Below, piece after piece: positions 8,402 to 16,414 of a stretch of 37,286 bases of DNA. Position 1 is the stretch's first letter, and each line of letters starts with the position of its first letter. The translations under genes and the position numbers were made by a program. This DNA comes from G020354085 sp964629975 (GTDB lineage: Bacteria; Pseudomonadota; Gammaproteobacteria; Acidiferrobacterales; Sulfurifustaceae). The notes below the pieces were generated by a model. The model had not been told where the DNA came from and ran no database searches. It saw only the letters and a program-made list of their open reading frames with translations. The stretch is taken from contig CAZVUN010000015.1 in NCBI GenBank assembly GCA_964629975.1, forward strand, positions 1 through 37,286, written 5' to 3'.

Positions 8402-9327
8402 GATTGGACGTTGGCCGCCGCCGTGAACGATCGCTTGGTGAGCACGAAAACGCAGACATCCGCGAACGCTTGCAGCGGCCGAAGCGCCGGTAGCGCAAGA
8501 ACGCGGGCCAGCCAGCGACTCAGCCGAATCGACCGCGTGGGGGAAAGAACCTCTTTTCCGTAAACCGTGAACGGACCGTAACCGAGAAGCTTCTTCGCGC
8601 CTAGCCCGAACCCCTCGTCCTGCAAGACAGCCGCCAGCCGTGAGAGGTGGAAAAAGCGCGGCAACTCATCGCTCTCCCCTGCGCCCCTGCGCAACCCCAG
8701 TCGGCGCAAGATTGCGCCAGCCAGACGGCGGACAGCCAGCAACGGATCGAGGAGTCGGGCCAGTGGACGCTTGTTGCGCACCGCCAGTACCAGCGTGCCG
8801 TCGTCGCGCAACACACGCCGGATCTCGGACAAAACGGGCTGGTTGCTCTGCAAAAAGCTGATGACGCCGAGGCAGACGACGGCGTCAAATTCACCGTCGC
8901 GAAAAGGCAACCTCTCGCAGTCCCCGCGCAGCACCAGGGCGTCATCAGCAGCGGCATTGCGCAGGCGACCCCGGGCACGCGCCACCATGTCCGCTGACAA
9001 ATCCATGGCCGTCACCTTCATGCCCGCCCTGGCGAGGTCTTCGGCGATGACCCCGGCACCGCAGCCCAGATCGAGGATGCGCGACCCCTGGGCGAGATTG
9101 CCTCGCACATATTCGACGACGTACTCGCGGCGCTGGCCCATGCTGTCCTCGAATACGTTTGCAGGATTTTCGTACAGCCGGCTCCAGGTGTGCGAGCCCC
9201 TGGCGGCAAACATGTCCTCTACCCGCTGTTTGCGGTCCAAGCCTGCCTCCCACTTAGCCGCGGGGATCAGGTGCGACGGGCGCGCCGCCGCACCATTGTC
9301 CGGACGCGATCGTTGGTCTGTTAGCAC
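8398..9327 (-). CDS. Class I SAM-dependent methyltransferase
   Basis: A 309-residue methyltransferase with the SAM-binding motif I ILDLGCGAG (about 84-92), an acidic residue at the end of strand 2 (VTAMDLS) and a motif II/III region GEFDAVVCLGVISFL, followed by VLRDDGTLVLAV. This is the UbiE/Methyltransf_11 arrangement. The start is a GTG with only a weak ribosome binding site, so the N-terminus is uncertain; the segment from RVEDMFAARGSHTW onward looks like family-conserved sequence. The acceptor could be a sugar, lipid or small molecule and cannot be read from sequence. Its 3' end overlaps the convergent ATP-grasp gene by four bases. Confidence 0.85.
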   Translation of the reverse strand: MLTDQRSRPDNGAAARPSHLIPAAKWEAGLDRKQRVEDMFAARGSHTWSRLYENPANVFEDSMGQRREYVVEYVRGNLAQGSRILDLGCGAGVIAEDLARAGMKVTAMDLSADMVARARGRLRNAAADDALVLRGDCERLPFRDGEFDAVVCLGVISFLQSNQPVLSEIRRVLRDDGTLVLAVRNKRPLARLLDPLLAVRRLAGAILRRLGLRRGAGESDELPRFFHLSRLAAVLQDEGFGLGAKKLLGYGPFTVYGKEVLSPTRSIRLSRWLARVLALPALRPLQAFADVCVFVLTKRSFTAAANVQS

Positions 9328-9393
9328 TCTTGCGATTACACATGCTCGCCCCGCCGCGCAGCGGCCGTTGCCGCAGGACTGCCAGCGACGACC

Positions 9394-10566
9394 CTAGGCT
9401 ACCCGCGCGCCGCGCTCGACCACCGCGACGCACGAGCCCGGCAGATGAACGACGCCCTCCATGATGCAGCGCGCCGTGCGCGTTACGGTCGCGCCCGTGA
9501 TGGTGGGAACGGCGCCATCGCTCGCGTACTCGATCTCGGCCTCGATCGTCCCCTGCGGATGCCCGATACGTAGGCGTCTCCTCCCCTCTCGTTCCGCCGG
9601 TGGCAGCAGCCGGCCCACAACCGATTCGGGCACAGCGGCGGCGCCGGCCATGGCGATCGCACCCGTGACCGCATAGGACTTGTGCACCTTGCCCGGATTG
9701 AGAATCCGCGACACCACGTCGGCTTGCCGCACCGAGCCGTCCGCAGCCTTGACCTGCGCCGCGCCGGCAACGATCGCCACCTTCAGCGCTGCGCGCAGAG
9801 CCCGGCCACGCTCCGCGCTCACCGCGCCGAGCGCGATCAGGCGGTCCGCCACTTCGCATCGCAGCGCGTCCACCTTCTCGGCGATCTCCTTGCGCTGTTC
9901 GATCTCTGCCGGTGTTTCGCGCCCTGTCAGCCCGAGGCCGGCGGCGGCGACCAAGGCATAGAGATTGCCGCAATCGACGATCGAGGCCTCCACCAAGCTT
10001 CCGCTCAGGTTGATACGTTCGACGGCATTGCCCGTCGGCAGCAGCTTGCCCGTTGCGCCGCCCGCCGGATCACAGAACGTCAGGCGAATCGGCGCGCCGG
10101 TTCCCGGCACACCGTCGATTCGGCAGTCCCCCTCGGTCACTGCCTTGCCGTCGGCGACCGCGAAGGTAGCCAGAATGCGCTTCTGCGTGTTGACGTTGAA
10201 GATGCGGACCGTGGTGAATGGCTCGGTCGGCGCGACGAGCCCCGCGTCGACGGCATACGGGCCGACCGCCGCGGACACGTTGCCGCAGTTGTTCGAATAT
10301 CCCACTTCGGCCTTGTCGATGCCCACCTGTCCGAACAGGTAATCGATGTCGGCGTCCGCCCGGCTGGAGCGCGAAACGATCGCGACCTTGCTGGTAAGCG
10401 GGTCGGCGCCGCCGAGACCGTTGATCTGGCGCGAATCCGGGCTTCCGAAAATAGCGAGGATTGTCCGGTCGCGCTCCGCCGGATCGCGCGGCAAGTCATC
10501 GGCGTTCAGGATGACACCCTTGCTGGTCCCACCGCGCATCAAGACGCACGGAATCTTTCTGCTCAT
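9394..10566 (-). CDS. PrpF-family isomerase (4-oxalomesaconate tautomerase/methylaconitate isomerase-like)
   Basis: A 390-residue PrpF/AcnD-accessory family protein with a diaminopimelate-epimerase-like double domain. Hallmarks are the N-terminal PCVLMRGGTSKG, GLGGADPLTSKVAIV, and YSNNCGNVSAAVGPYAVDAG with the conserved Cys of the active site. A second-domain segment, VDCGNLYALVAAAGLGLTG, has another Cys. Known members isomerise or tautomerise unsaturated tricarboxylates: 2-methylaconitate in propionate catabolism, or 4-oxalomesaconate in gallate/protocatechuate degradation. The frame is open to 10731 but ATG 10566 is the real start, with a GGGGGTG stretch just upstream and the PCVLMRGG motif at the usual distance. 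No neighbouring prpB/C/D or ring-cleavage genes are present, so its pathway is unclear. It is the clearest metabolic outlier in the region. Confidence 0.9.
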   Translation of the reverse strand: MSRKIPCVLMRGGTSKGVILNADDLPRDPAERDRTILAIFGSPDSRQINGLGGADPLTSKVAIVSRSSRADADIDYLFGQVGIDKAEVGYSNNCGNVSAAVGPYAVDAGLVAPTEPFTTVRIFNVNTQKRILATFAVADGKAVTEGDCRIDGVPGTGAPIRLTFCDPAGGATGKLLPTGNAVERINLSGSLVEASIVDCGNLYALVAAAGLGLTGRETPAEIEQRKEIAEKVDALRCEVADRLIALGAVSAERGRALRAALKVAIVAGAAQVKAADGSVRQADVVSRILNPGKVHKSYAVTGAIAMAGAAAVPESVVGRLLPPAEREGRRRLRIGHPQGTIEAEIEYASDGAVPTITGATVTRTARCIMEGVVHLPGSCVAVVERGARVA

Positions 10567-10996
10567 TTTCACCCCCGTGGGACATCGTCCTCTTTGTGCC
10601 GCCGGCAGCGGCCGCTTCGTGCGCGACGCCTCTCGTGGCCGGCGGGGTCTGCGCGCAAGTTCCCGTGGCCGAAGCCACCCGTCCGCGTGAGCCGTGCCAT
10701 CGCGGACCGGGAAATGCGTTTCGCGCACCACGATAGCATGCCCGCGTTACGGCCAACAGACCACGCGGCGCACAACACGGAATGGGCCAACATCGGCAAG
10801 CTTCGGGCGAAAGACGCGCACCCGTTGTTGTCCGTGAAAAGGTGCGTCAACTTACCGACGCCGCGTGTTTCGTCACTGTTACGTTGTCCGCGTGATATAC
10901 CAGGCTCTTTCCCGTTATGCGCCGGCGACTCACCGTTGTCCATTTACGGTAAGATCGTCCCCAACCTGTCTCAGGCCCCCGCGTATCTTTGGAATC
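10567..10996. other. Divergent intergenic region, PrpF / GNAT
   Basis: About 430 bases, probably holding both promoters. It includes a GTTACG word near 10878 and a CTTACCG ... CGGTAAG inverted pair around 10852-10954, but the arms are about 90 bases apart. No gene or confident promoter is seen. Confidence 0.35.
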
Positions 10997-12217
10997 ATGC
11001 TAGAGGTCCGGCACTTCGTAGGTCGCTCTGGGATCGATGCACTGCAGGGCGAGTGGCAAACGCTGATCGAACGCCTGCCGCGGCGCCGGCACTTCCATTT
11101 TCCCGACTGGTATCGGGCCTACCTCGAAGGCTACGCCACGCACGATGGCGAGCTGCACCTGTTCGCCGCCTACGACGGCGCACGGCCGGTGGCGATCGTA
11201 CCGCTGCGCTATGCACGGGAGCGCCTGCTCGGGCTGCCCGTGCGCCACTACAGTCTGGTCGCCAACGACTACATCGAGCTCGCCGACATCGTTTGCGATC
11301 CGGCGGTTTCGATCGACCAGGTCTTGGCCGCGCTGATCGGTTACCTTGACACGCACCGGGCGCTCGGCTGGGACATGATCAGCTTCCGGCATGTCCTCGA
11401 GGAATCCCCGATCCTTGCCGCCGACACCGCGGCTTTCTGGCGAACCTTTCTGCGGCCGCATCGGGGTTGTTACTACCATATCCTCGATCAGCCGTATGAG
11501 ACTTATTTTAGGTCCCTCTCGAAAAATACCCGCAGCAGCCTCAAGCGAGCGCGCAACAAGCTAGCCGAAGCCGGCGGCGGCACCTATCTCAGCACCCGCG
11601 ATCCGGCGCAGCTTCCCGCGTACTATGAAGAATTCCTCGAGGTCGAGGCCTCCGGCTGGAAGGGCACGCACGGCGCCGGCACCGCCATCAAGCTCAATCC
11701 CCCGATGGACCGCTTCTACCGCTCGCTGCTCCAGTCTTTTGGTCGAGCGGGGCGCTGTGAGATCCAGCTGCTCCGGCTCGGCGAGGTGGCGATTGCCGGT
11801 CAGCTCTGCCTAGTTTGTGACGATACACTCTACACACTAAAAATCAGCTACCGCGAGGACCACGCCCGCCTCGCCCCCGGACAGGTGCTGAACGAGCTGA
11901 TGCTCAGGCACTACAGCGAATGCGAGAAAGACATCCGCCACATAAATTTGATGACTGACCCGGCCAGTGATCGCCAGTGGCGCCCCCAACGCCTGCAGGT
12001 CTCGAACCTGTTTGCCATGAACCGCACGCCGGCCGGGGCCCTCGCCTATCTGCACCTGCGTGCGCGCGCGGGAATCTCACAGCGGTTGCGTGGGACCCGC
12101 CCCTCTGCGCAAACGCCAGCGATGCCAGTTGTGCCATCCGCCGACGCTCCGGCGGACCCGCGGTCCGCAGGCGCGGTACCACCGCATGATAGCCGTCGTG
12201 CGCCAACCTCGCGCTGA
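10997..12217 (+). CDS. GNAT/FemAB-like acyltransferase (CelD/BcsL type)
   Basis: A 406-residue protein of the GNAT/FemAB superfamily, in the double-domain form seen in CelD/BcsL-like proteins of polysaccharide loci. The N-terminal half has the typical FPDWYRAYLE and RPVAIVPLRY segments. The C-terminal half has SKNTRSSLKRARNKL (the basic substrate-facing segment of this family), EVEASGWKG, and the acyl-donor side RLGEVAIAGQLCLV with YTLKISYREDHARLAPGQVL. The last ~45 residues are Pro/Ala-rich and probably disordered. ATG 10997 fits the family N-terminus; the ribosome binding site is weak (GGA at 10991). Members transfer acyl or aminoacyl groups to sugars or peptidoglycan precursors; the substrate here is unknown. 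It is the third such protein in the window (others at 23374 and 26855) and the only one outside the operon. Confidence 0.82.
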   Translation: MLEVRHFVGRSGIDALQGEWQTLIERLPRRRHFHFPDWYRAYLEGYATHDGELHLFAAYDGARPVAIVPLRYARERLLGLPVRHYSLVANDYIELADIVCDPAVSIDQVLAALIGYLDTHRALGWDMISFRHVLEESPILAADTAAFWRTFLRPHRGCYYHILDQPYETYFRSLSKNTRSSLKRARNKLAEAGGGTYLSTRDPAQLPAYYEEFLEVEASGWKGTHGAGTAIKLNPPMDRFYRSLLQSFGRAGRCEIQLLRLGEVAIAGQLCLVCDDTLYTLKISYREDHARLAPGQVLNELMLRHYSECEKDIRHINLMTDPASDRQWRPQRLQVSNLFAMNRTPAGALAYLHLRARAGISQRLRGTRPSAQTPAMPVVPSADAPADPRSAGAVPPHDSRRAPTSR

Positions 12218-12370
12218 CCACTCGCTTCGCTCGGGGCAGCCTGCGCATCGAGCTGGCCCCTAGGGCCGTGCGCCAGGTTATCGGAAGCTTGCGCGCACAC
12301 TGAAGTGTGCGTCGCACGTCGACGCACGCCACGCCCACGATCGTCGGCATCAACGCCTGTCCCGTCGGCA
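12218..12370. terminator. Convergent intergenic region with overlapping hairpins
   Basis: It separates the plus-strand GNAT gene from the end of the minus-strand EPS operon. Two strong stems compete for the same bases: CGCACACT/AGTGTGCG (12294-12301 with 12304-12311, two-base loop) and GTGCGTCG/CGACGCAC (12307-12314 with 12320-12327, five-base loop). Neither has a T-tract. They are probably bidirectional transcription-ending or mRNA 3'-end-protecting structures for both units, but this is inference. Confidence 0.4.
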
Positions 12371-13123
12371 TCACAACCGGTTGGTCAGCCAGTACCATAG
12401 ATACCCTACCGCCTCGTGATACGCCGTCGTGGTCTTGAGCAGCGCGCTCATTTGCGGCACCAGCATCCTGGGCCATTTCGTCCGAACCCAGGTGTATTCG
12501 ACCGGATAGGCGCATACCTCCAGCCCTTGGTGGCGAAACGCGGCCAGGGCGCGCGGCATGTGTACCGCGGAAGTCACGAGGCAAATCGGGCCGGTCGCCG
12601 GCATCTTGCCGACGAGCCGGGCGACCTCTTGCGCGTTCTCAAAGGTGCTGTCCGACTCGCGCTCCAGCATCACGCGCTCGGCGGGAAAGCCCAGCGCCTG
12701 TGCCAAGGCGCCCATCAGATCCGCTTCGCGCTCCGCCCGCCCCGCCCCGCCGACGAACAGGAGGCGGCTGTTCGCCAATCGCCGCGCCAGATTGACTGCC
12801 TCGATGGTCCGCCGCAGGCTCGCCTCCTTCAAGCTGCTGATCTCGGTGACATCGGTGGGATAACCGCTCATGCCGCCGGCCAGCACGACGATCAGGCTTT
12901 CGCGTTTGGCCGTGAGTTCGCATTGCGGCTCCCGCATCGACGATCTTTCGAAGATACCCACCGCGAGATTCGCGCCGAGCGGCGTAGCCGCAGCGAAGTA
13001 CAGCAGCGGGGCCGCTGCCGCGGCCCAGGGGGCCCGGGGCCGCGGCCGCCGCCAGCCCAGCCACAGTGAAAGGCCCAACAGCACCCACCCGATGATCGCC
13101 ACCGGCTCGATAAGCGACTGCAT
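12371..13123 (-). CDS. YdcF/ElyC-like DUF218 membrane protein
   Basis: A 250-residue DUF218 (YdcF/SanA/ElyC) protein. Two N-terminal hydrophobic segments (about 5-22 and 34-55) anchor it in the inner membrane. The DUF218 domain follows: LIVVLAGGMSGYP, then LFVGGAGRAEREADLM, ERESDSTFENAQEVARLVG, and LVTSAVHMPRALAAF. The conserved Glu/Asp and the S-x-x-HMPRA segment are intact. ElyC and SanA are tied to envelope polysaccharide and lipid-carrier metabolism, and DUF218 proteins are common in EPS loci; the exact reaction is not known. It is the last gene of the minus-strand operon, 12 bases after the propeller gene, and is probably cotranscribed with it. Confidence 0.88.
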   Translation of the reverse strand: MQSLIEPVAIIGWVLLGLSLWLGWRRPRPRAPWAAAAAPLLYFAAATPLGANLAVGIFERSSMREPQCELTAKRESLIVVLAGGMSGYPTDVTEISSLKEASLRRTIEAVNLARRLANSRLLFVGGAGRAEREADLMGALAQALGFPAERVMLERESDSTFENAQEVARLVGKMPATGPICLVTSAVHMPRALAAFRHQGLEVCAYPVEYTWVRTKWPRMLVPQMSALLKTTTAYHEAVGYLWYWLTNRL

Positions 13124-13135
13124 CGCGGGCGCAGG

Positions 13136-14398
13136 TCAGGGTCGTGCGGCGGCCGCCGAGTACGCTGCCGGGGCGGCTGCGCCGAGATCAATCAGGTAGC
13201 TGCTCACCCGCCGGCGCTGCCAGTTGCTCGCAAACACGATCTTGCTGCCGTCGCGGCTGGTCACCGCATGTTGTTCGGCAAAGTAACCGCCATCGTCGCG
13301 GTCGCTGTGGTGGTGCGCCACCCGCCGCACCTCCCTGCTTCCGTCGAGCTTCAGCCAGAAGATCTCGAAGTCATGATTGGGATATTTCTTGTCCGGCCCC
13401 TGTGTCGAGATCAATGCCCAGCCGGGAAGATCAAGGTTCCGGCACGAGACGTGCGGCGTCGACTCCCAGCCAATCCGCACGCCGATCGTCACGCGTCCGG
13501 TCGCCAGATCGGCGATGTTGATGTTGCGATTGCGGTCGAGCTGGTGATCCGCTCCGTCGTAAACCAGCGCCTCCGATCCGTCCGCCAGCAAACAGATGTC
13601 GCCATGACCGAATGAACCTTTCGGCAGATCGCGCAGGTGGTTCATGTCGATATCGTAGACCCGTGACCGGTCCCTGCCCATCATCACCACGTAGCGCCCG
13701 CTGGGACTGACGCTGATCCAGTCGGACACCATTCGGCGCACGACGGGGATGCGCCGGCTCACCTTGTCGTTGATGACATCGTATACGAAAGCCTCCACCG
13801 GCTCCTCGTTCCGCTCGCCGGCCAGCGCGTAGTACCGGCCCGCCTTGTCCATGTTCCCTTCGTTCCGGCCGCTCGCCGCCTCGTACTCGCTGAAATCGCG
13901 CAACAGTTTCTTCGAATCGTTTCGAATGTCGTATAGATACATGGCGCGAACGTCGCGGGAGTTTCCCGCCGTTCCCATGTAATAGAACAGGTTCGGATCG
14001 GTCCGATGCCACTGGATCTCCGGATCGGAGCTGCCGACGCGCAGCTGCTTCATCGGCTTCCAGGTGCGGGCGTCATACAGCCACGTGCTGCCGTTGCTGC
14101 CGAACATGATGGCGCGCGTGCCGTCGGCATTGAACGGGTCAGACTTCGAGTAGTAGTGGCGGATGCGCGTCAGGCCCGGCAGCTGCAGGGGGTCGGTGAT
14201 GCGGGTGATGGAGGTGCCAAAAACCGGATCCCTGATCGTCTGGTGCAGCGCCGGCGCCGGGATGTCAGGCGCGGGACGGATTGTGTGATCGTTCAGCAAC
14301 CCGGCAAAGGGAGGACTGGCTCCCCAGGCCGCCGCAATCGCCGCCGTCGCCGCCATAGCCAGCACAGAGCCTCCTAACCCGCCACGAACACGCGCCAT
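13136..14398 (-). CDS. Secreted beta-propeller-like protein, paralogue of the 2487-4292 lipoprotein
   Basis: A 420-residue exported protein. An N-terminal signal (MARVRGG then GSVLAMAATAAIAAAWG) precedes a beta-propeller-like domain, with blades recognisable by repeated strand-turn units such as NADGTRAIMFGSNGSTWLYD, SPSGRYVVMMGRDRSRVYDID and SRDGSKIVFASNW. It matches the C-terminal domain of the 2487-4292 lipoprotein throughout: DPVFGTSITRITD, HRTDPNLFYYM, and RVAHHHS followed by AEQHAV. It lacks the InlB-type repeats and the lipobox. ATG 14398 was chosen because GGAGG (14407-14411 on the complement) is eight bases upstream and a signal peptide follows; the frame is open further 5' but overlaps the upstream gene. 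It sits between a GT4 gene and the DUF218 gene in the operon. A role in EPS binding or cleavage is inferred from context only; the clustered His residues could be metal ligands. Confidence 0.78.
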   Translation of the reverse strand: MARVRGGLGGSVLAMAATAAIAAAWGASPPFAGLLNDHTIRPAPDIPAPALHQTIRDPVFGTSITRITDPLQLPGLTRIRHYYSKSDPFNADGTRAIMFGSNGSTWLYDARTWKPMKQLRVGSSDPEIQWHRTDPNLFYYMGTAGNSRDVRAMYLYDIRNDSKKLLRDFSEYEAASGRNEGNMDKAGRYYALAGERNEEPVEAFVYDVINDKVSRRIPVVRRMVSDWISVSPSGRYVVMMGRDRSRVYDIDMNHLRDLPKGSFGHGDICLLADGSEALVYDGADHQLDRNRNINIADLATGRVTIGVRIGWESTPHVSCRNLDLPGWALISTQGPDKKYPNHDFEIFWLKLDGSREVRRVAHHHSDRDDGGYFAEQHAVTSRDGSKIVFASNWQRRRVSSYLIDLGAAAPAAYSAAAARP

Positions 14399-14421
14399 CG
14401 CCGTTGCCTCCAAACTGAGAA

Positions 14422-15552
14422 TCAGCCGTTCTGCCATTGCAGGTAGATTCGCTCGTCGCCCGCCACCCAGGCGCGGCGCGAAAACAACCGCTCGACCCGT
14501 TCGCGCGCCGCAACGCCGAGGGACCGAAACCTGTCGTCCTGCACGATCAGGCGCATGCACGCGGCGAGCTGCTCGACGCTGCGCGCCTCAAACAGATAGC
14601 CGGTCACCCCTTCCTCGACGACCTCCGGGCAGCCGCCGATACGCGGCGCGATGACCGGCTTGCCCGCCGCCATCGCCTCGCGCGCCGCCAGCGGAAACGA
14701 CTCCCGCGTCGAGGACAGCACGAACGCATCCAGCAATGCCAGATGATCGGGAATGTTGCGCTGCATACCGGTAAACACGACCGCGTCCGCGACGCCGCGA
14801 TCCTGCACCTGCCGTCTGACCGCATCCAGCAGCGGCCCGTCGCCGATGATCAGCAGGCGCACATCCGGGTCTTCGCGATAGACCCTCGCAAAGGCATCGA
14901 CCAGATAGACGTGCCCTTTCTCCTCCGACAGCCGCGCGACGATGCCGAACACCCGGTGCCGCGCCGGATCCAGGCCGTAGCGCGCGAGCAGCGCCGGATC
15001 GCGCGGCCGGATGATGAAGCGGTCCGTATCGATGCCGCTGTGAATCACGATCGACTTGTGATCGCTCAATCCGCTCGCCAGCAGCCGGTTGCGCTCGTAG
15101 TGCGACTCGAAGATGACGAAGTCGGCGCAGCGCTCAAGAATCCTTCCGGCGTAACGGAAGTGAACCGGGTTGTGGATGTTGTGAATCGTGGTAACAACCG
15201 GGACGCGCCGGCCATGCGTGCGCACGCGGTAGCGATAGGGCAGCAGGCGCAGGGCGATGTAGGTCGCGATCGTCGAGCGGACCGACTGCGGGGCCACCAG
15301 CTCGATTGCATGTTCGCGCACCGCGCGGCGCAGCGCCCGCGCCGCGCGCAGGAATCCCCACGGTCCACGGTAGTGGAAGTCGATCTGCACGTGGCGTGCG
15401 CCCTTGCTCTTGAGCTCGTCCAGCAGCACGCCCGGGGTCGTGGCCACGAACACCTCATGGCCACGCGCGGTCAGATCCTCCGAGAGCGTCAGAATGTCAG
15501 ATTGCACTCCGCCAATGCCAAACGGCTCGGTCATCAGATAGAGAATCTTCAT
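14422..15552 (-). CDS. GT4-family glycosyltransferase
   Basis: A 376-residue GT-B glycosyltransferase of family GT4 (RfaB/PelF-like). It starts with MKILYLMTEPFGIGGVQSDI (the N-terminal acceptor domain with its glycine-rich loop) and has the donor-domain strand RHRVFGIVARLSEEKGHVYLVDAF. The retaining-enzyme Glu-x7-Glu motif lies in STRESFPLAAREAMAAGKPVI. It is cytoplasmic or membrane-associated and adds one sugar of the EPS repeat unit; donor and linkage cannot be read. ATG 15552 is preferred over a start nine codons upstream because the family N-terminus begins there and AGGAAG lies about nine bases before it. It is 13 bases downstream of the preceding deacetylase gene and 23 upstream of the propeller gene. 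Confidence 0.92.
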   Translation of the reverse strand: MKILYLMTEPFGIGGVQSDILTLSEDLTARGHEVFVATTPGVLLDELKSKGARHVQIDFHYRGPWGFLRAARALRRAVREHAIELVAPQSVRSTIATYIALRLLPYRYRVRTHGRRVPVVTTIHNIHNPVHFRYAGRILERCADFVIFESHYERNRLLASGLSDHKSIVIHSGIDTDRFIIRPRDPALLARYGLDPARHRVFGIVARLSEEKGHVYLVDAFARVYREDPDVRLLIIGDGPLLDAVRRQVQDRGVADAVVFTGMQRNIPDHLALLDAFVLSSTRESFPLAAREAMAAGKPVIAPRIGGCPEVVEEGVTGYLFEARSVEQLAACMRLIVQDDRFRSLGVAARERVERLFSRRAWVAGDERIYLQWQNG

Positions 15553-15565
15553 CGATGCGGACTTC

Positions 15566-16414
15566 CTAGGCTGTTGCACCGGACGTCAGTGCACGCGCCC
15601 GGGAGAACTGCCGCTCCCGGCGCCGATGCAGCATCCAGTGGATCGGGTCGTAGGCGCCCGCCAGCTTGAGCGCCAGTTCGCGCGCGCCATCGCGGTCGGT
15701 TACCTCGGTACGACGCAGCGCATAAAGATCCGCGCCGCATCGGTTGACGCCGGGCGCGACAGTGACGGCGGCGCGATAGCCCGCCGCCGCGACAATCTGC
15801 ATTTCGCGGCGCGTAACATCGCCGCCGGGGTAGCAGAAGAAGTCCACCGGCGCGCCCAACTGGCGGGCAATGATCTCGCGGCTGCTTGCGATCTCGGAGG
15901 TCGCCGCCGATAGGTCAACGCGCGACAGGAACGGATGGGTCACGGTGTGCGAGCCGATCGAGATTCCCGGCTCGCGCGCCAGCGCCCGCACCTCGTCCCA
16001 GGAAAGGTGCAAACCGGGCTTTTTGGTTCCATAGCGCGGGTGTGACAGGGTCTGGTCGCAGAACCCGGTGGTCACGAAGATCGTTGCCGGCACGGCGTAT
16101 CGGCGCAATACCGGCAGGGCATGCAAGAGGTTGTCGCGATAGCCGTCGTCAAACGTCACGACCACGCCCGGCCGGGTCGCCCTGTGCGTCGTCAATTCGG
16201 TCACGGCCTGCGCCAGGCTGATCACCCGACAGTGCTGCGCGAGGTAGGCGATTTGCTCCTCGAACCGCTCGGGGCTCACCGTGAGCTGGTCGTAGGCCGG
16301 CAAGCGGTCGACGCGGTGATACATGAGTATCCGCAGGCCCGGCCGCAGCAGATGATACGGCCACGCGCCAACCATCAGCCCGTAGGGCGCGACCGCGCGC
16401 AGGACTCGCCTCAC
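15566..16414 (-). CDS. Polysaccharide deacetylase (NodB-like), copy 4 of 4 in operon order
   Basis: A 282-residue protein with an intact NodB homology (CE4) domain. The metal/base motif TFDDGYRDN is at 87-95, the zinc-binding SHTVTHPFLS at 155-164, and FCYPGG with a conserved Arg segment (RREMQ) follows. CE4 enzymes remove N- or O-acetyl groups from amino-sugar polymers or lipid-linked sugars. The N-terminus has a weakly hydrophobic stretch but no cleavable signal, so a cytoplasmic or membrane-facing role is likely. The start is GTG; its first bases overlap the stop of the upstream GT4 gene (GTGA), a sign of translational coupling. It closely resembles the copy at 20943. Confidence 0.93.
   Translation of the reverse strand: MRRVLRAVAPYGLMVGAWPYHLLRPGLRILMYHRVDRLPAYDQLTVSPERFEEQIAYLAQHCRVISLAQAVTELTTHRATRPGVVVTFDDGYRDNLLHALPVLRRYAVPATIFVTTGFCDQTLSHPRYGTKKPGLHLSWDEVRALAREPGISIGSHTVTHPFLSRVDLSAATSEIASSREIIARQLGAPVDFFCYPGGDVTRREMQIVAAAGYRAAVTVAPGVNRCGADLYALRRTEVTDRDGARELALKLAGAYDPIHWMLHRRRERQFSRARALTSGATA

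Noticed and set aside
9682..11349. 555-residue open frame on the plus strand
   Set aside because: Its first part is the antisense of the PrpF gene and its end overlaps the true GNAT gene in another frame. No motif was seen.
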